A program made the position numbers and the translations under genes. The notes beneath the pieces are model-generated. The model searched no databases. It saw nothing but the letters and a program-made list of their open reading frames with translations, and was not told the origin of the DNA. From contig CAUHNW010000002.1 in assembly GCA_959607825.1 (NCBI GenBank), positions 62,001 through 126,000 on the forward strand: a DNA stretch of 64,000 nucleotides. Direction: 5' to 3'. Positions 8,442 to 16,607 of the stretch are shown one piece after another; the first letter of the stretch is position 1, and every line of letters starts with the position of its first letter. This DNA comes from HGM13006 sp900757695 (GTDB lineage: Bacteria; Bacillota; Clostridia; Oscillospirales; Oscillospiraceae).

Positions 8442-9737
8442 TCAGACGATCATGAACTGCTCCTTTGCGTAGTGGCGGAGCTGGTCACGGACATCAGGGT
8501 GGGCAATGGAAATCAGCTGCAGGGCACGCTCCTTAACGCTGCGGCCCCGGAGATGGGCAATGCCGTATTCCGTTACCACATAGTCCACATAGTTCCGTGG
8601 AATCGAGACCACGGCGCCGGGCTTCAGCTGAGAAGAGATCTTGGAGACGCCCTTCTTTGTGGCGGCCTGAAAGGCCAGAATGCCTCGGCCACCCTTGGAG
8701 TGCAGAGCGCCGTAGGCGAAGCAGAAGGCACCGCCGGTACCGGAGAACTGCTTGGGGCCGATGGACTCGGAGCACACCTGACCGGTGATATCCATTTCGA
8801 TGATGGTGTTGATGGAGACCATGTTGTCGTTCTTGCAGATCTCGCCGGGGTCTACCGCCACGGAGGTGGGGCACAGGCGGACGGCCGGATTGGTGGACAG
8901 GGTCTCATAGAGGGGCAGATCGCCGCCGGCAAAGCAGCCGATGTGCAGCCCCTTGTTGTAGTTTTTACGGGCCCCGGTGATCACACCCTTGCGGATCATA
9001 TCGCCCATAATGGAGGTAAACATCTCCGTATGCAGGCCCAGATCCTTTTTGTCCATCAGATGATGGCCTACGGCGTTGGGCATGGAGCCGATGCCCAGCT
9101 GAATGCAGTCGCCGTCGTGGACCAGCTCGGCTACATTTTCGCCGATCTTTTCTTCGATTTCCGTGGTCTCGGCATCTGCCACCACCAGCGGGGGATAATC
9201 CACCTCGGTGAGCACGGTGACGTCCCGGATGTTGATCCGCAGACCGCCCCGCACCCGGGGCATCTGGGGGTTGACCTCCAGAATGATAGTGTCGCAGGTC
9301 TTGAAGCTGGCGCTCTCCCACATGTTGGTGAGGCCCAGCTGAAAATAGCCGTGGTCATCCATGGGGCTGACGCAGGCAACAAAGGTGTTCCGGGGACGAT
9401 ATTCTGCCATAAAGATGCCATAGTCACAGATGTCTGCCGGAACAAAGGAGACATTTCGCTGGGTCTGGCCGACCATCAGCTCACGGCCATAGAGAAAAGT
9501 GGTAAAGCTGATATGGCCGTTCATGGCGGGGTCGGTAACGCACTGAAAATCACCGGCATGGCCCTTGATGCAGTGCACTTCCTTCACATAAGGTGCAATT
9601 TTATGGAGATTGCTGAGGATCACATTGGGCTGATTGCCGTCACCGGCAAAGCATACCCGGGAATAGGAGTGGATGGCCTTCAGGCAGTCTTCCACCGTGC
9701 CCTTCTTTTCGTTGTATAAACGCTCAAATTCCGTCAT
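8442..9737 (-). CDS. Cat/AbfT-type CoA-transferase (4-hydroxybutyrate or butyrate CoA-transferase family), copy 2
   Basis: A single-chain acetyl-CoA hydrolase/transferase family protein of 431 residues, the same length class as 4-hydroxybutyrate and butyryl-CoA:acetate CoA-transferases. Glu238 in GLHTEM is at the position of the catalytic glutamate of AbfT. The C-terminal half has INTIIEMDITGQVCSES and DYVVTEYGIAHLRGRS. Where family members I recall have GTGGQxDF, this one reads GTGGAFCF, which may alter substrate choice. The start is the ATG at 9737 behind GGGAGGG; a longer open frame to 10082 runs into the preceding gene. It is the last gene of the marR operon, 14 bases after its paralogue. 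The substrate is not determined. Confidence 0.88.
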   Translation of the reverse strand: MTEFERLYNEKKGTVEDCLKAIHSYSRVCFAGDGNQPNVILSNLHKIAPYVKEVHCIKGHAGDFQCVTDPAMNGHISFTTFLYGRELMVGQTQRNVSFVPADICDYGIFMAEYRPRNTFVACVSPMDDHGYFQLGLTNMWESASFKTCDTIILEVNPQMPRVRGGLRINIRDVTVLTEVDYPPLVVADAETTEIEEKIGENVAELVHDGDCIQLGIGSMPNAVGHHLMDKKDLGLHTEMFTSIMGDMIRKGVITGARKNYNKGLHIGCFAGGDLPLYETLSTNPAVRLCPTSVAVDPGEICKNDNMVSINTIIEMDITGQVCSESIGPKQFSGTGGAFCFAYGALHSKGGRGILAFQAATKKGVSKISSQLKPGAVVSIPRNYVDYVVTEYGIAHLRGRSVKERALQLISIAHPDVRDQLRHYAKEQFMIV

Positions 9738-9751
9738 ACAAAAGCCCTCCC

Positions 9752-11035
9752 TCAAATATAGAACTGCTGCTGTGCATAGAACCGAAGCTCGTCCCGCACA
9801 TCCGGATGGGCGATCTGGATCAGCTGCTGTGTGCGTTCCATCACGCTGCGGCCCTTCATGCGGGCCACGCCGTATTCCGTAACGATGTAGTCCACATAGT
9901 TCCGGGGAATGGTGACATTGGCGCCGGGGCTCAGCTGGGTCTTGATCTTGGACACACCCTTTCGGGTCATGGAGGGGAAGCACAGGATGCTCTTGCCGCC
10001 CTTGGAGTGAATGGCGCCCAGAGAGAAGCAGAGGTTGCCGCTGGAGCCGGAGATCTGCCGGGTCCCGATGGATTCGGCGCATACCTGACCGGTGAGATCC
10101 ATCTCAATGAGGGTGTTGATGGCGATCATGTTGTTCATCTGGGAGATCACCTTGGGATCACAGACATAGCTGGCGGGACGGATGGCGACCTTGGGATGAC
10201 TGCCGAGGGTTTGGTAAAGCCGCTGCTCTCCCCATGCCGCAGAAGCCACAGCAAGGCCGTGGTCGATATTTTTGTGTTCACCGGTGATGATCCCCGCTTC
10301 GATGAGATCCCCGGCGCCGGTGTTGAACCACTCGGTGTGAAGGCCCAGCTCCCGGTGATCCTTCAGCCGCTCCGCAATGGCATTGGAGAGCGTGCCGGTG
10401 CCCAGCTCCAGACAGTCACCATCGCTGACCAGGTCGGCGATATAATCGGAAATGGTTTCCTCCACCGCTGTGGGGGCCTTTTCCTGAATGTTGGGCAGGG
10501 GATAGGATGCTTCATGGAAGGCAGTGACCCGGCTGATATGAATATCCAGTCCGCCGGAGATCCGGGGAAGGTTGGGGTTGACCTCCAGAATAATCTTGGA
10601 GCAGGTCTCGATGCATTCCTTCTCCCACATCTGGCTCAGGCCCACCTGAAAACAGCCGTTTTCGTCCATGGGGCTGACGGCGGCAATGAAGGTATTGCAG
10701 GGGTTATGCTCGTTGATAAAGCGGGAATAGTCACAGATGTCGCAGACAATGTGGCTGGTGTTGCCATGCTTCATGCCTTCGATAAATGCTTCGCCGTAAA
10801 GAGGGGAACCGGTGTTGATGTGGCCGTTCATTCCGGGGGCGGTGACAAATTCATAGTCGCCGGAGCGGGATTTGATGCATTCCACATCCTCTACCCGGGG
10901 CGCTACGGTATGAAACTGCCGCATAAAGGCCACCGGCTGGTTGCAGCCGCCGGCAAAACAGATCCGGTCACCGGATGCAATCAGATCCAGACAGCCCTGA
11001 AGGGTGGTGCGCTTCTGATCCAATAAACTGTTCAT
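9752..11035 (-). CDS. Cat/AbfT-type CoA-transferase, copy 1
   Basis: A 427-residue paralogue of the next gene, arranged in tandem. The catalytic glutamate is Glu235 in GLHTEW, and the C-terminal half carries INTLIEMDLTGQVCAES and DYIVTEYGVARMKGRS. The glycine loop reads GSSGNLCF, again without the usual Q and D of the family. The ATG at 11035 has GTGAGG upstream. Two such enzymes together may form a heteromer or act on two acids of one pathway. Both possibilities are inference. It lies 30 bases after marR, in the same transcription unit. Confidence 0.88.
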   Translation of the reverse strand: MNSLLDQKRTTLQGCLDLIASGDRICFAGGCNQPVAFMRQFHTVAPRVEDVECIKSRSGDYEFVTAPGMNGHINTGSPLYGEAFIEGMKHGNTSHIVCDICDYSRFINEHNPCNTFIAAVSPMDENGCFQVGLSQMWEKECIETCSKIILEVNPNLPRISGGLDIHISRVTAFHEASYPLPNIQEKAPTAVEETISDYIADLVSDGDCLELGTGTLSNAIAERLKDHRELGLHTEWFNTGAGDLIEAGIITGEHKNIDHGLAVASAAWGEQRLYQTLGSHPKVAIRPASYVCDPKVISQMNNMIAINTLIEMDLTGQVCAESIGTRQISGSSGNLCFSLGAIHSKGGKSILCFPSMTRKGVSKIKTQLSPGANVTIPRNYVDYIVTEYGVARMKGRSVMERTQQLIQIAHPDVRDELRFYAQQQFYI

Positions 11036-11065
11036 CTGTAAGCCTCACTTTCTGTATGGCGCAGG

Positions 11066-11494
11066 TCAGCTTTCGCCGATCTTTGCCAGAAGGTTCATCA
11101 TGGTTTTACGCTCCGCAGCACTGAGAGGGGCCATGATCCGGTCATCGGATTCCAGAATGGCCTGATTCAGCACCGTGGCAAATTCCTGCCCGGACTCTGT
11201 GGCAGAGAGCAAATAGCTGCGGGCATCTTTGGGGTCGGGATCCCGCCGCACATAACCGGAGTTCTCCAGAAAGCTGATGATTTTGGAGACACCGGGATTG
11301 GACAGGTAGAGATATTTTTCGATGCTGCGCTGATTGACGGACTCCGTCCGGCTGTACCACGCAATATAGATCAGGCTCATGGCCTGGTACATATTGACGC
11401 CGTAGCTTTGGAGCACCTCGCTGTGGATCCGGGTCACACGCCATTCCATTTTCCGGAGACGGCTGGTAAGTCCGTCCGGCGCGGCGGAGACCAT
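11066..11494 (-). CDS. MarR family transcriptional regulator
   Basis: A small winged-helix repressor-type protein of 142 residues from ATG 11494, which has AGGA 7 bases upstream. A GTG at 11521 is an alternative start (151 residues). The family core is visible: the N-terminal dimerisation helix, YLYLSNPGVSKIISFLENSG as recognition helix, and the wing with RRDPDPKDARS. It heads an operon with two CoA-transferases, so it probably responds to a carboxylic acid or CoA ester metabolised by them. A palindrome at its own start site suggests autoregulation. Confidence 0.88.
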   Translation of the reverse strand: MVSAAPDGLTSRLRKMEWRVTRIHSEVLQSYGVNMYQAMSLIYIAWYSRTESVNQRSIEKYLYLSNPGVSKIISFLENSGYVRRDPDPKDARSYLLSATESGQEFATVLNQAILESDDRIMAPLSAAERKTMMNLLAKIGES

Positions 11495-11539
11495 CGCTGT
11501 GTCCTGCTGCGTGGAAATCACCCCTTTTCTCAATGATGA

Positions 11540-11557
11540 TATATAATCTGTTATATA
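11540..11557. promoter_or_regulatory. Inverted repeat at the marR start site (probable operator)
   Basis: TATATAA-TCTG-TTATATA is a perfect 7-bp inverted repeat with a 4-base spacer. It covers the predicted +1 region of the consensus promoter, a common position for MarR autorepression. Confidence 0.6.
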
Positions 11558-11558
11558 A

Positions 11559-11587
11559 ATTATACCATGGTGCTGAAAACGTGTCAA
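11559..11587 (-). promoter_or_regulatory. Consensus promoter of marR and the Cat-type genes
   Basis: TTGACA (11587-11582), exactly 17 bases, then TATAAT (11564-11559). Both hexamers are perfect, so unrepressed transcription should be strong. Confidence 0.9.
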
Positions 11588-11610
11588 TGACCCCAAGCCG
11601 GAACAAATCA

Positions 11611-11648
11611 ACAAAAAACTGCCCCAAAGGAGCAGTCCTTTGGGGCAG
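11611..11648 (-). terminator. Terminator of hup
   Basis: A 13-bp perfect stem (CTGCCCCAAAGGA / TCCTTTGGGGCAG) with a 4-base loop and TTTTTT on the minus strand, 13 bases past the hup stop. Confidence 0.92.
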
Positions 11649-11661
11649 AAGAACGCAGGAA

Positions 11662-11937
11662 TTACTTGTCGATCTTTTCCTTCAGAGCCTTACCGGCCTT
11701 GAAGACGGGAACGGTGGTAGCGGGGATCTCAACAGCCTCTTTGGTGCGGGGGTTCCGGCCAATGCGGGGCTCACGGTGCTTGGTCTCGAAAGCGCCAAAG
11801 CCAACCAGCTGAACCCGGCCGCCGGCAGCGAGCTCCTCGCCGATGACATCCAGCATGGTGCTGATGATCTGCTCGGTATCCTTACGGGTGGTTCCGGTTT
11901 TTTCTGCGACCTGTGCAATCAGTTCCGTTTTGTTCAT
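11662..11937 (-). CDS. hup: HU family DNA-binding protein
   Basis: Nucleoid-associated histone-like protein of 91 residues that bends DNA as a dimer. Typical features are MNKTELIAQVAEKTG at the N-terminus, the GGRVQLVGFGAFE segment, the DNA-binding arm with REPRIGRNPRT, and VPVFKAGKALKE at the end. The ATG at 11937 has AAGGAGAA at good spacing; open frame upstream of it belongs to mazG. It follows mazG after 16 bases and probably shares its message, as in many Clostridia. Confidence 0.96.
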   Translation of the reverse strand: MNKTELIAQVAEKTGTTRKDTEQIISTMLDVIGEELAAGGRVQLVGFGAFETKHREPRIGRNPRTKEAVEIPATTVPVFKAGKALKEKIDK

Positions 11938-11953
11938 TGTTACATTCTCCTTC

Positions 11954-12661
11954 TTAAATAATGCCTGTATCGGCTCTTTGGTTTTCCTGTTCCGCATCGG
12001 ATGTGCGGATGCTTTGAATAAATGTCTCGCAGCGGCGATGGAGGGCCGTTTCCGGGTCCACACCGTATTGCCGTGCTGCGTTGACTGCGGCAAAAAGAAG
12101 CTCACCCACTGCCTGTTCGGGATCCGAGGACTGGGAGAGCGCTGCCATGGCTTCGGCAGCGCATACCGCCGGAGCGGCAGATGCTGCACCTACATGGGCT
12201 TTTTCGGCTTTTTTCTGGAGCTTTTCCGCCCGCCAAAGGGCAGGCAAACTCCGGGCCACGCCGTCAAGCTCCTCGGAAGGTGCGGTTTGGCCCTTTTCCC
12301 GGCGCTTGATTTCATCCCAGTCGAGACCGGCCTCGCCGCCGAACAGTGCCGGGTGCCGTGAAATCATTTTTTTGACGACGGTATCGCATACATCGTCTAT
12401 GGTAAAGCGTCCGGCGTCCGCCTCGATGCTTGCGTGAAACACCACATGCAGCAGGACATCGCCCAGCTCCTCACGGAGATGGACCGGATCCTGCTGGTCG
12501 ATGGCCTCGCAGGCCTCATAGGCTTCCTCCAGAAAGTTCCGGCGGATGCTCTGATGCGTTTGGACGCTGTCCCATGGGCAGCCGTCCGGGGCACGCAGTA
12601 CCTTTACCAGCTGACAAAGATCGTCAAAATCATAGCGCAGTTTGCTATAAAAATCTATCAT
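11954..12661 (-). CDS. mazG: MazG family nucleotide pyrophosphohydrolase
   Basis: House-cleaning NTP pyrophosphohydrolase of 235 residues, slightly shorter than two-domain MazG proteins. The N-terminal MazG domain is intact, with LRAPDGCPWD, the metal-binding EEAYE and EELGD motifs, and SRHPALFG. The C-terminal half is degenerate and Ala-rich (KAHVGAASAAPAVCAAEAMA), so it may work as a single-domain enzyme. The ATG has GGGGAAAGT upstream. It is transcribed just ahead of hup. Confidence 0.92.
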   Translation of the reverse strand: MIDFYSKLRYDFDDLCQLVKVLRAPDGCPWDSVQTHQSIRRNFLEEAYEACEAIDQQDPVHLREELGDVLLHVVFHASIEADAGRFTIDDVCDTVVKKMISRHPALFGGEAGLDWDEIKRREKGQTAPSEELDGVARSLPALWRAEKLQKKAEKAHVGAASAAPAVCAAEAMAALSQSSDPEQAVGELLFAAVNAARQYGVDPETALHRRCETFIQSIRTSDAEQENQRADTGII

Positions 12662-12764
12662 ACTTTCCCCTTCTGTGCAAGCCCGGACGGCGTTTTTTGT
12701 AGAGATTTTTTTTCAAAACTTCCGCCGGATTTTGGTGGTTTTGTCAGGATACGCATGGTCTGGA

Positions 12765-14399
12765 TCATTCTTCCTCGGAGGTGGGGGTGATCCGCAGAAT
12801 TTTTGCGATCAGCTGGGATTTCGGCAGCAGCTGGCAATCCTCCCAGGTGATGATCTTCATGGCGTAGACCAGCAGCAGGTAGACGCAGCCGGCAACGCAG
12901 ACCGATGCAATGGTGGAAAGCGCAGTGGAACCCAGCATCGTAAAGACGGCCTCATAGGTAAGATAGGCGGCCACGGCCATAACCGCTGTGGCGATCATGG
13001 GCTTTACAAACTGCTTGAGAATGCGCGGGGGGAGATCCATGGTTTTATGCATGGCGATGATGTTAAGGAACATGATCACGGCGCAATAGGAGATCGTGGC
13101 GATGGCAGCGCCGTAGATGTGAATGGCGCCCATGCCGATGAGCACATAGTCAGTGATGATGTTCACCAGACCGCCGGCCAGTGTGGTGTAGATGGGGATA
13201 TTCACCTTGCCATGGGCCTGAAGAATACCGTTCGTCACAGTGACCATACAGTTAAAGATCACGGCAATACCCAGCAGAGCCAGAATCGGGCCCGCAACGC
13301 TGAGGGTCTGGGCATTGTAGCCGTAAAGCCATTTCTGAATGGGGGAGGCCAGCACAGCCAGTCCTGCACCGCAGGGAAGCCCGATCAGGGCCGTCATGCG
13401 GACTGCCGACTCCTCGGTGCTCCGGGCTTTCCGGTAATTGCTGAGGGTCAGGGCGGCGGTCACCGTGGGGATCACGCTGATGGCCAGCGGCTGTACCAGT
13501 GCGGAGGGCAGCATATAGAAGGTCTGTGCTGCAGAGTAGGTGCCGAACATGGAGGTTGCCTCTTTGGCAGTGAGACCAATGGCGTCCTGAAGCCGTCCCT
13601 GAATGATCATGGTATCCAGTGCGTTAAAAATTTGCAGTCCCGCAGAGCCGATGGTAATGGGCACCGCAAGGCGCAGCAGCTGCTTCAGCGTGCCGGAGGT
13701 GGAGTCCACCGGAACAGCCAAATCCTCCGGGGTCAGTACCACCTGCTTCTTCTGATACTGGAAGAACAGATAGACTGCGGCGAATACGGTGCCCAGTGTA
13801 ACGCCCAAAATGGCGCCGCCTGCGGCCTCGGCCACGCCGAAGCCAAAGTGAAGGATCAGGAATACGGCGCCCAGTCCCAGCACCAGCTTGCACAGGGCTT
13901 CAATGACCTGGCTGACTGCGGTGGGGGTCATATACTGCTGCCCCTGGAAGTATCCCCGGAAGGAGCAGATAATACACACAAACAATACGGCAGGGGCCAA
14001 TGCGGCGATGGCGTAGACTGCATCCGGGTCACGCATCAGATTGGCCAGCTGCGGCGCAAAAATCAGCATGGCGCCGGAGCATACTACACCGACGGCCAGA
14101 AACAGGCGCAGACTGACCTTATAGATCTTTTGCACCTGCTGGCGGCGGCCCAACGTGTTGGCCTCGGAGATCATCCGGCTGACCGCAATGGGCAGACCGG
14201 TAGAGGAGATCATCAGCAGTACATTATAAATGCTGTAGGCGACGTTAAAGTGCCCGAACCCTTCGGTGCCGATGATCCGGTTCATGGGGATCTTGTAGAG
14301 GGCGCCAATGAGCTTTACCAGAATGGTGCCGAAGGTCAAAATAGCGGCGCCCTGTAAAAATCCCTGCTTTTTGGTCTTCCCGGAGTTCTGCTCAGCCAT
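12765..14399 (-). CDS. MATE/MOP-type flippase, SpoVB/oligosaccharide exporter-like
   Basis: A polytopic membrane protein of 544 residues with about 14 hydrophobic segments, of the polysaccharide flippase branch of the MOP superfamily. The N-terminal GAAILTFGTILVKLIGALYK and STGLPIAVSRMISE are typical of SpoVB/YtgP-like proteins, which move lipid-linked cell-wall or spore-cortex precursors. Lipid II transport is inferred from family. The start is the ATG at 14399 with AAAGGAG upstream, overlapping the amidohydrolase stop by 8 bases. It is the last gene of the long recJ-led run. Confidence 0.88.
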   Translation of the reverse strand: MAEQNSGKTKKQGFLQGAAILTFGTILVKLIGALYKIPMNRIIGTEGFGHFNVAYSIYNVLLMISSTGLPIAVSRMISEANTLGRRQQVQKIYKVSLRLFLAVGVVCSGAMLIFAPQLANLMRDPDAVYAIAALAPAVLFVCIICSFRGYFQGQQYMTPTAVSQVIEALCKLVLGLGAVFLILHFGFGVAEAAGGAILGVTLGTVFAAVYLFFQYQKKQVVLTPEDLAVPVDSTSGTLKQLLRLAVPITIGSAGLQIFNALDTMIIQGRLQDAIGLTAKEATSMFGTYSAAQTFYMLPSALVQPLAISVIPTVTAALTLSNYRKARSTEESAVRMTALIGLPCGAGLAVLASPIQKWLYGYNAQTLSVAGPILALLGIAVIFNCMVTVTNGILQAHGKVNIPIYTTLAGGLVNIITDYVLIGMGAIHIYGAAIATISYCAVIMFLNIIAMHKTMDLPPRILKQFVKPMIATAVMAVAAYLTYEAVFTMLGSTALSTIASVCVAGCVYLLLVYAMKIITWEDCQLLPKSQLIAKILRITPTSEEE

Positions 14400-15720
14400 T
14401 GGGCTGCTCCTTTCCGTCATTTCCAAACATCAGAGGGATCACATAGTCGTGGAACTCCCGCAGCACATGGTCCAGATCGATGGTGGGATAATGGCCATCC
14501 TCGTAGAGAATTTTGCCTCGAACCATGGTCATGCGCACATCGTGGCCGGAGGCCGCATAGACCAGATTACTGATGGGGTTGTGGCAGGGGATGAGATGGG
14601 GCTGGGCAAAGTCCAGCATGATGAGATCTGCGTCCATGCCCGGGGCAATGACGCCGCACTCATTTTCACGGCCCTGGGCCTTTGCGCCGTTGACGGTGCC
14701 CAGCTTCAGCGCCTCCTGCGCTGTCAGGGAGGTGGGGTTCAGGGTGGAACCGTTGGAAAGCAGCGCTGCCAGCTTGACCGCCTCAAAGAGATCGGCGTTG
14801 TTGGAAGAGGACATGCCGTCAGTGCCCAGTGCCACATTGATGCCCTTGTCGATCATCTTCCGAACCGGAGCAATGCCGGAGGCCAGCTTCAGGTTGGAGT
14901 TGGGGCAGTGGACGGCGGTTACGCCGCGGCGGGCGAAAAGCTCCATATCCTCCTCGGTGAGCCATACGCAGTGGGCGGCCAGCGCCCGGGTATCCCATAC
15001 ATGGTACACGTCCAGCAGCTGGGCGGGGGTAAGACCGTACTTTTCCAGGCAGGTGTCGTGCTCATTCTGAGTTTCGGATACATGCACCTGCATGCCGATG
15101 CCGCTGTTGATGGCGAACTCCGCCAGTGCATGCCACACCTTGTCAAAGGAGGTGTATTCTGCGTGGATCGAAGCCTCCACCTGAATCCGGCCATTGTCAT
15201 AGCCGTGCCATTTCTCTTTCAGCGCCACGACCTCCTGAGAGGGGGCGTGGGTGTCAAAGCAGTAGTCATCTTCAAACACCGTAATGGAACGGGAGATATT
15301 GCCCTTGATGCCCACATCGGCCACACACTGGCAGATGTCGTCGGAGAAATAATACATGTCCGATACGGAGGTGGTGCCAAACCGCAGGCATTCGGCCAGA
15401 CCCAGCAGGGTTGCTGCCCGAATGGCCCGGCTGTCCCAGAGATCCTCCTTGGGGAAAATGTAATTGGTGAGCCAGTCCTGTAGATCATGGTCATCGCCGT
15501 AGCCCCGAAGGGGGGTCATGGGGAGATGGGCGTGGCAGTTGATGAGGCCGGGCATCAGAACCATGCCCCGGCCATCGATCACCCGGGCGGCCTCTTCCTT
15601 GGGGGGCTCTTTGGAAATATAGCTGATTTTCCCGTCGGTAACACCCACGTAAGCGCCCAGAATGACAGGGAGCTTGTCGATCATGGTTACGGCGGTGATA
15701 TTGGAAAACAGAGTGTCCAT
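14392..15720 (-). CDS. Amidohydrolase, MtaD-like deaminase (S-adenosylhomocysteine/methylthioadenosine type)
   Basis: Cytoplasmic metal-dependent hydrolase of 442 residues. Metal and active-site motifs are NCHAHLPM (His63, His65), QVHVSET, AHCVWL and GTDGMSSSN, in the order seen in the MtaD/TrzA deaminase group. These enzymes deaminate adenosine-type nucleosides such as SAH or methylthioadenosine. The neighbouring purine nucleoside phosphorylase and nucleoside kinase fit a purine salvage role. The ATG at 15720 has GAAAGGAG upstream. The precise nucleoside is not proven. Confidence 0.87.
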   Translation of the reverse strand: MDTLFSNITAVTMIDKLPVILGAYVGVTDGKISYISKEPPKEEAARVIDGRGMVLMPGLINCHAHLPMTPLRGYGDDHDLQDWLTNYIFPKEDLWDSRAIRAATLLGLAECLRFGTTSVSDMYYFSDDICQCVADVGIKGNISRSITVFEDDYCFDTHAPSQEVVALKEKWHGYDNGRIQVEASIHAEYTSFDKVWHALAEFAINSGIGMQVHVSETQNEHDTCLEKYGLTPAQLLDVYHVWDTRALAAHCVWLTEEDMELFARRGVTAVHCPNSNLKLASGIAPVRKMIDKGINVALGTDGMSSSNNADLFEAVKLAALLSNGSTLNPTSLTAQEALKLGTVNGAKAQGRENECGVIAPGMDADLIMLDFAQPHLIPCHNPISNLVYAASGHDVRMTMVRGKILYEDGHYPTIDLDHVLREFHDYVIPLMFGNDGKEQPNG

Positions 15721-15763
15721 AGGACTCCTTTCAATTGGTTGGGACAATGGGAGATCGTCCGGT

Positions 15764-16591
15764 TTACATATTTTCTACACAGTCACAGATCAGCTGGGAG
15801 AACCGCTCCTTGGCGGCAGCGGCGGCATCCAACACCTCCTGCTCGGAGAGAGTGGCACCTTCTACGATACCGGCAGCTGCGTTGGAAACCAGAGAGAAGC
15901 CCAGCACCTCCATGCCGGCATGTCCGGCGGCCAGTACCTCCGGCACGGTACTCATGCCCACAAGGTCTGCACCCAGCGTACGGATAGCGCGGATCTCCGC
16001 AGGAGTCTCATAGGAGGGGCCGGGGAAATACATGTATACGCCTTCCTTGAGGTCAAGCCCCTGAGCCTTGGCCACGCTCCGGGCCACATCCTGAAGGCGG
16101 GGCGTGTACAGATGGGTGGCGTCCGGGAACCGGGTGCCAAATTCATCCAGATTCTTGCCCCGGAGGGGGGAGTCCATAAAGAACTTGATATGGTCGGTGA
16201 TCAGGCAGATATCGCCTACCCGCAGGCTGAGATTCACACCGCCGCAGGCGTTGGTGATCACCAGCTTGTCGCAGCCCAGCAGACGGAGAACCCGCAGGGG
16301 GAAGCAGACTTCCTCAAAGCTGTAGCCCTCATAGGCGTGAAGCCGCCCCTGCATTACGGCAACGTTTTTTCCGGCCAGTGTGCCGAACACCAGCTGGCCC
16401 TTGTGGCCGGGAGCGGTGGAAACGGAAAAACCGGGAATTTCACCGTAGGGAATGACCATGGGATGCTCTGCCAGATCGGCCATGTCGCCCAGACCGGAGC
16501 CAAGGATCATGGCGACCTCCGGCTGGAAGCCGCCCAGCTTCTGCTTTACGGCATCGGCGGCCTTCTGGTAGTCAGAAAAGGTATAACGCAT
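15764..16591 (-). CDS. punA: Purine nucleoside phosphorylase
   Basis: Cleaves purine nucleosides with phosphate to the base and (deoxy)ribose 1-phosphate. The protein of 275 residues matches the trimeric PNP/MTAP family: phosphate loop ILGSGLGDMA, GRLHAYEGY, TNACGGVN and PGPSYETPAEI with VGMSTVPEV. The ATG at 16591 has AAAGGATG upstream. It lies 16 bases after the nucleoside kinase and 43 before the deaminase, a consistent salvage group. Confidence 0.94.
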   Translation of the reverse strand: MRYTFSDYQKAADAVKQKLGGFQPEVAMILGSGLGDMADLAEHPMVIPYGEIPGFSVSTAPGHKGQLVFGTLAGKNVAVMQGRLHAYEGYSFEEVCFPLRVLRLLGCDKLVITNACGGVNLSLRVGDICLITDHIKFFMDSPLRGKNLDEFGTRFPDATHLYTPRLQDVARSVAKAQGLDLKEGVYMYFPGPSYETPAEIRAIRTLGADLVGMSTVPEVLAAGHAGMEVLGFSLVSNAAAGIVEGATLSEQEVLDAAAAAKERFSQLICDCVENM

Positions 16592-16607
16592 AGTATTTCA
16601 TCCTTTC

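Noticed and set aside
9738..10082. Extended N-terminus of the second Cat-type enzyme
   Set aside because: The frame is open, but it overlaps the end of the preceding paralogue and the ATG at 9737 has a good ribosome site and matches the family length.
12662..12764. Terminator or promoter between the flippase gene and mazG
   Set aside because: A-rich and T-rich stretches occur but no convincing stem or -35/-10 pair could be placed, so no feature was called.
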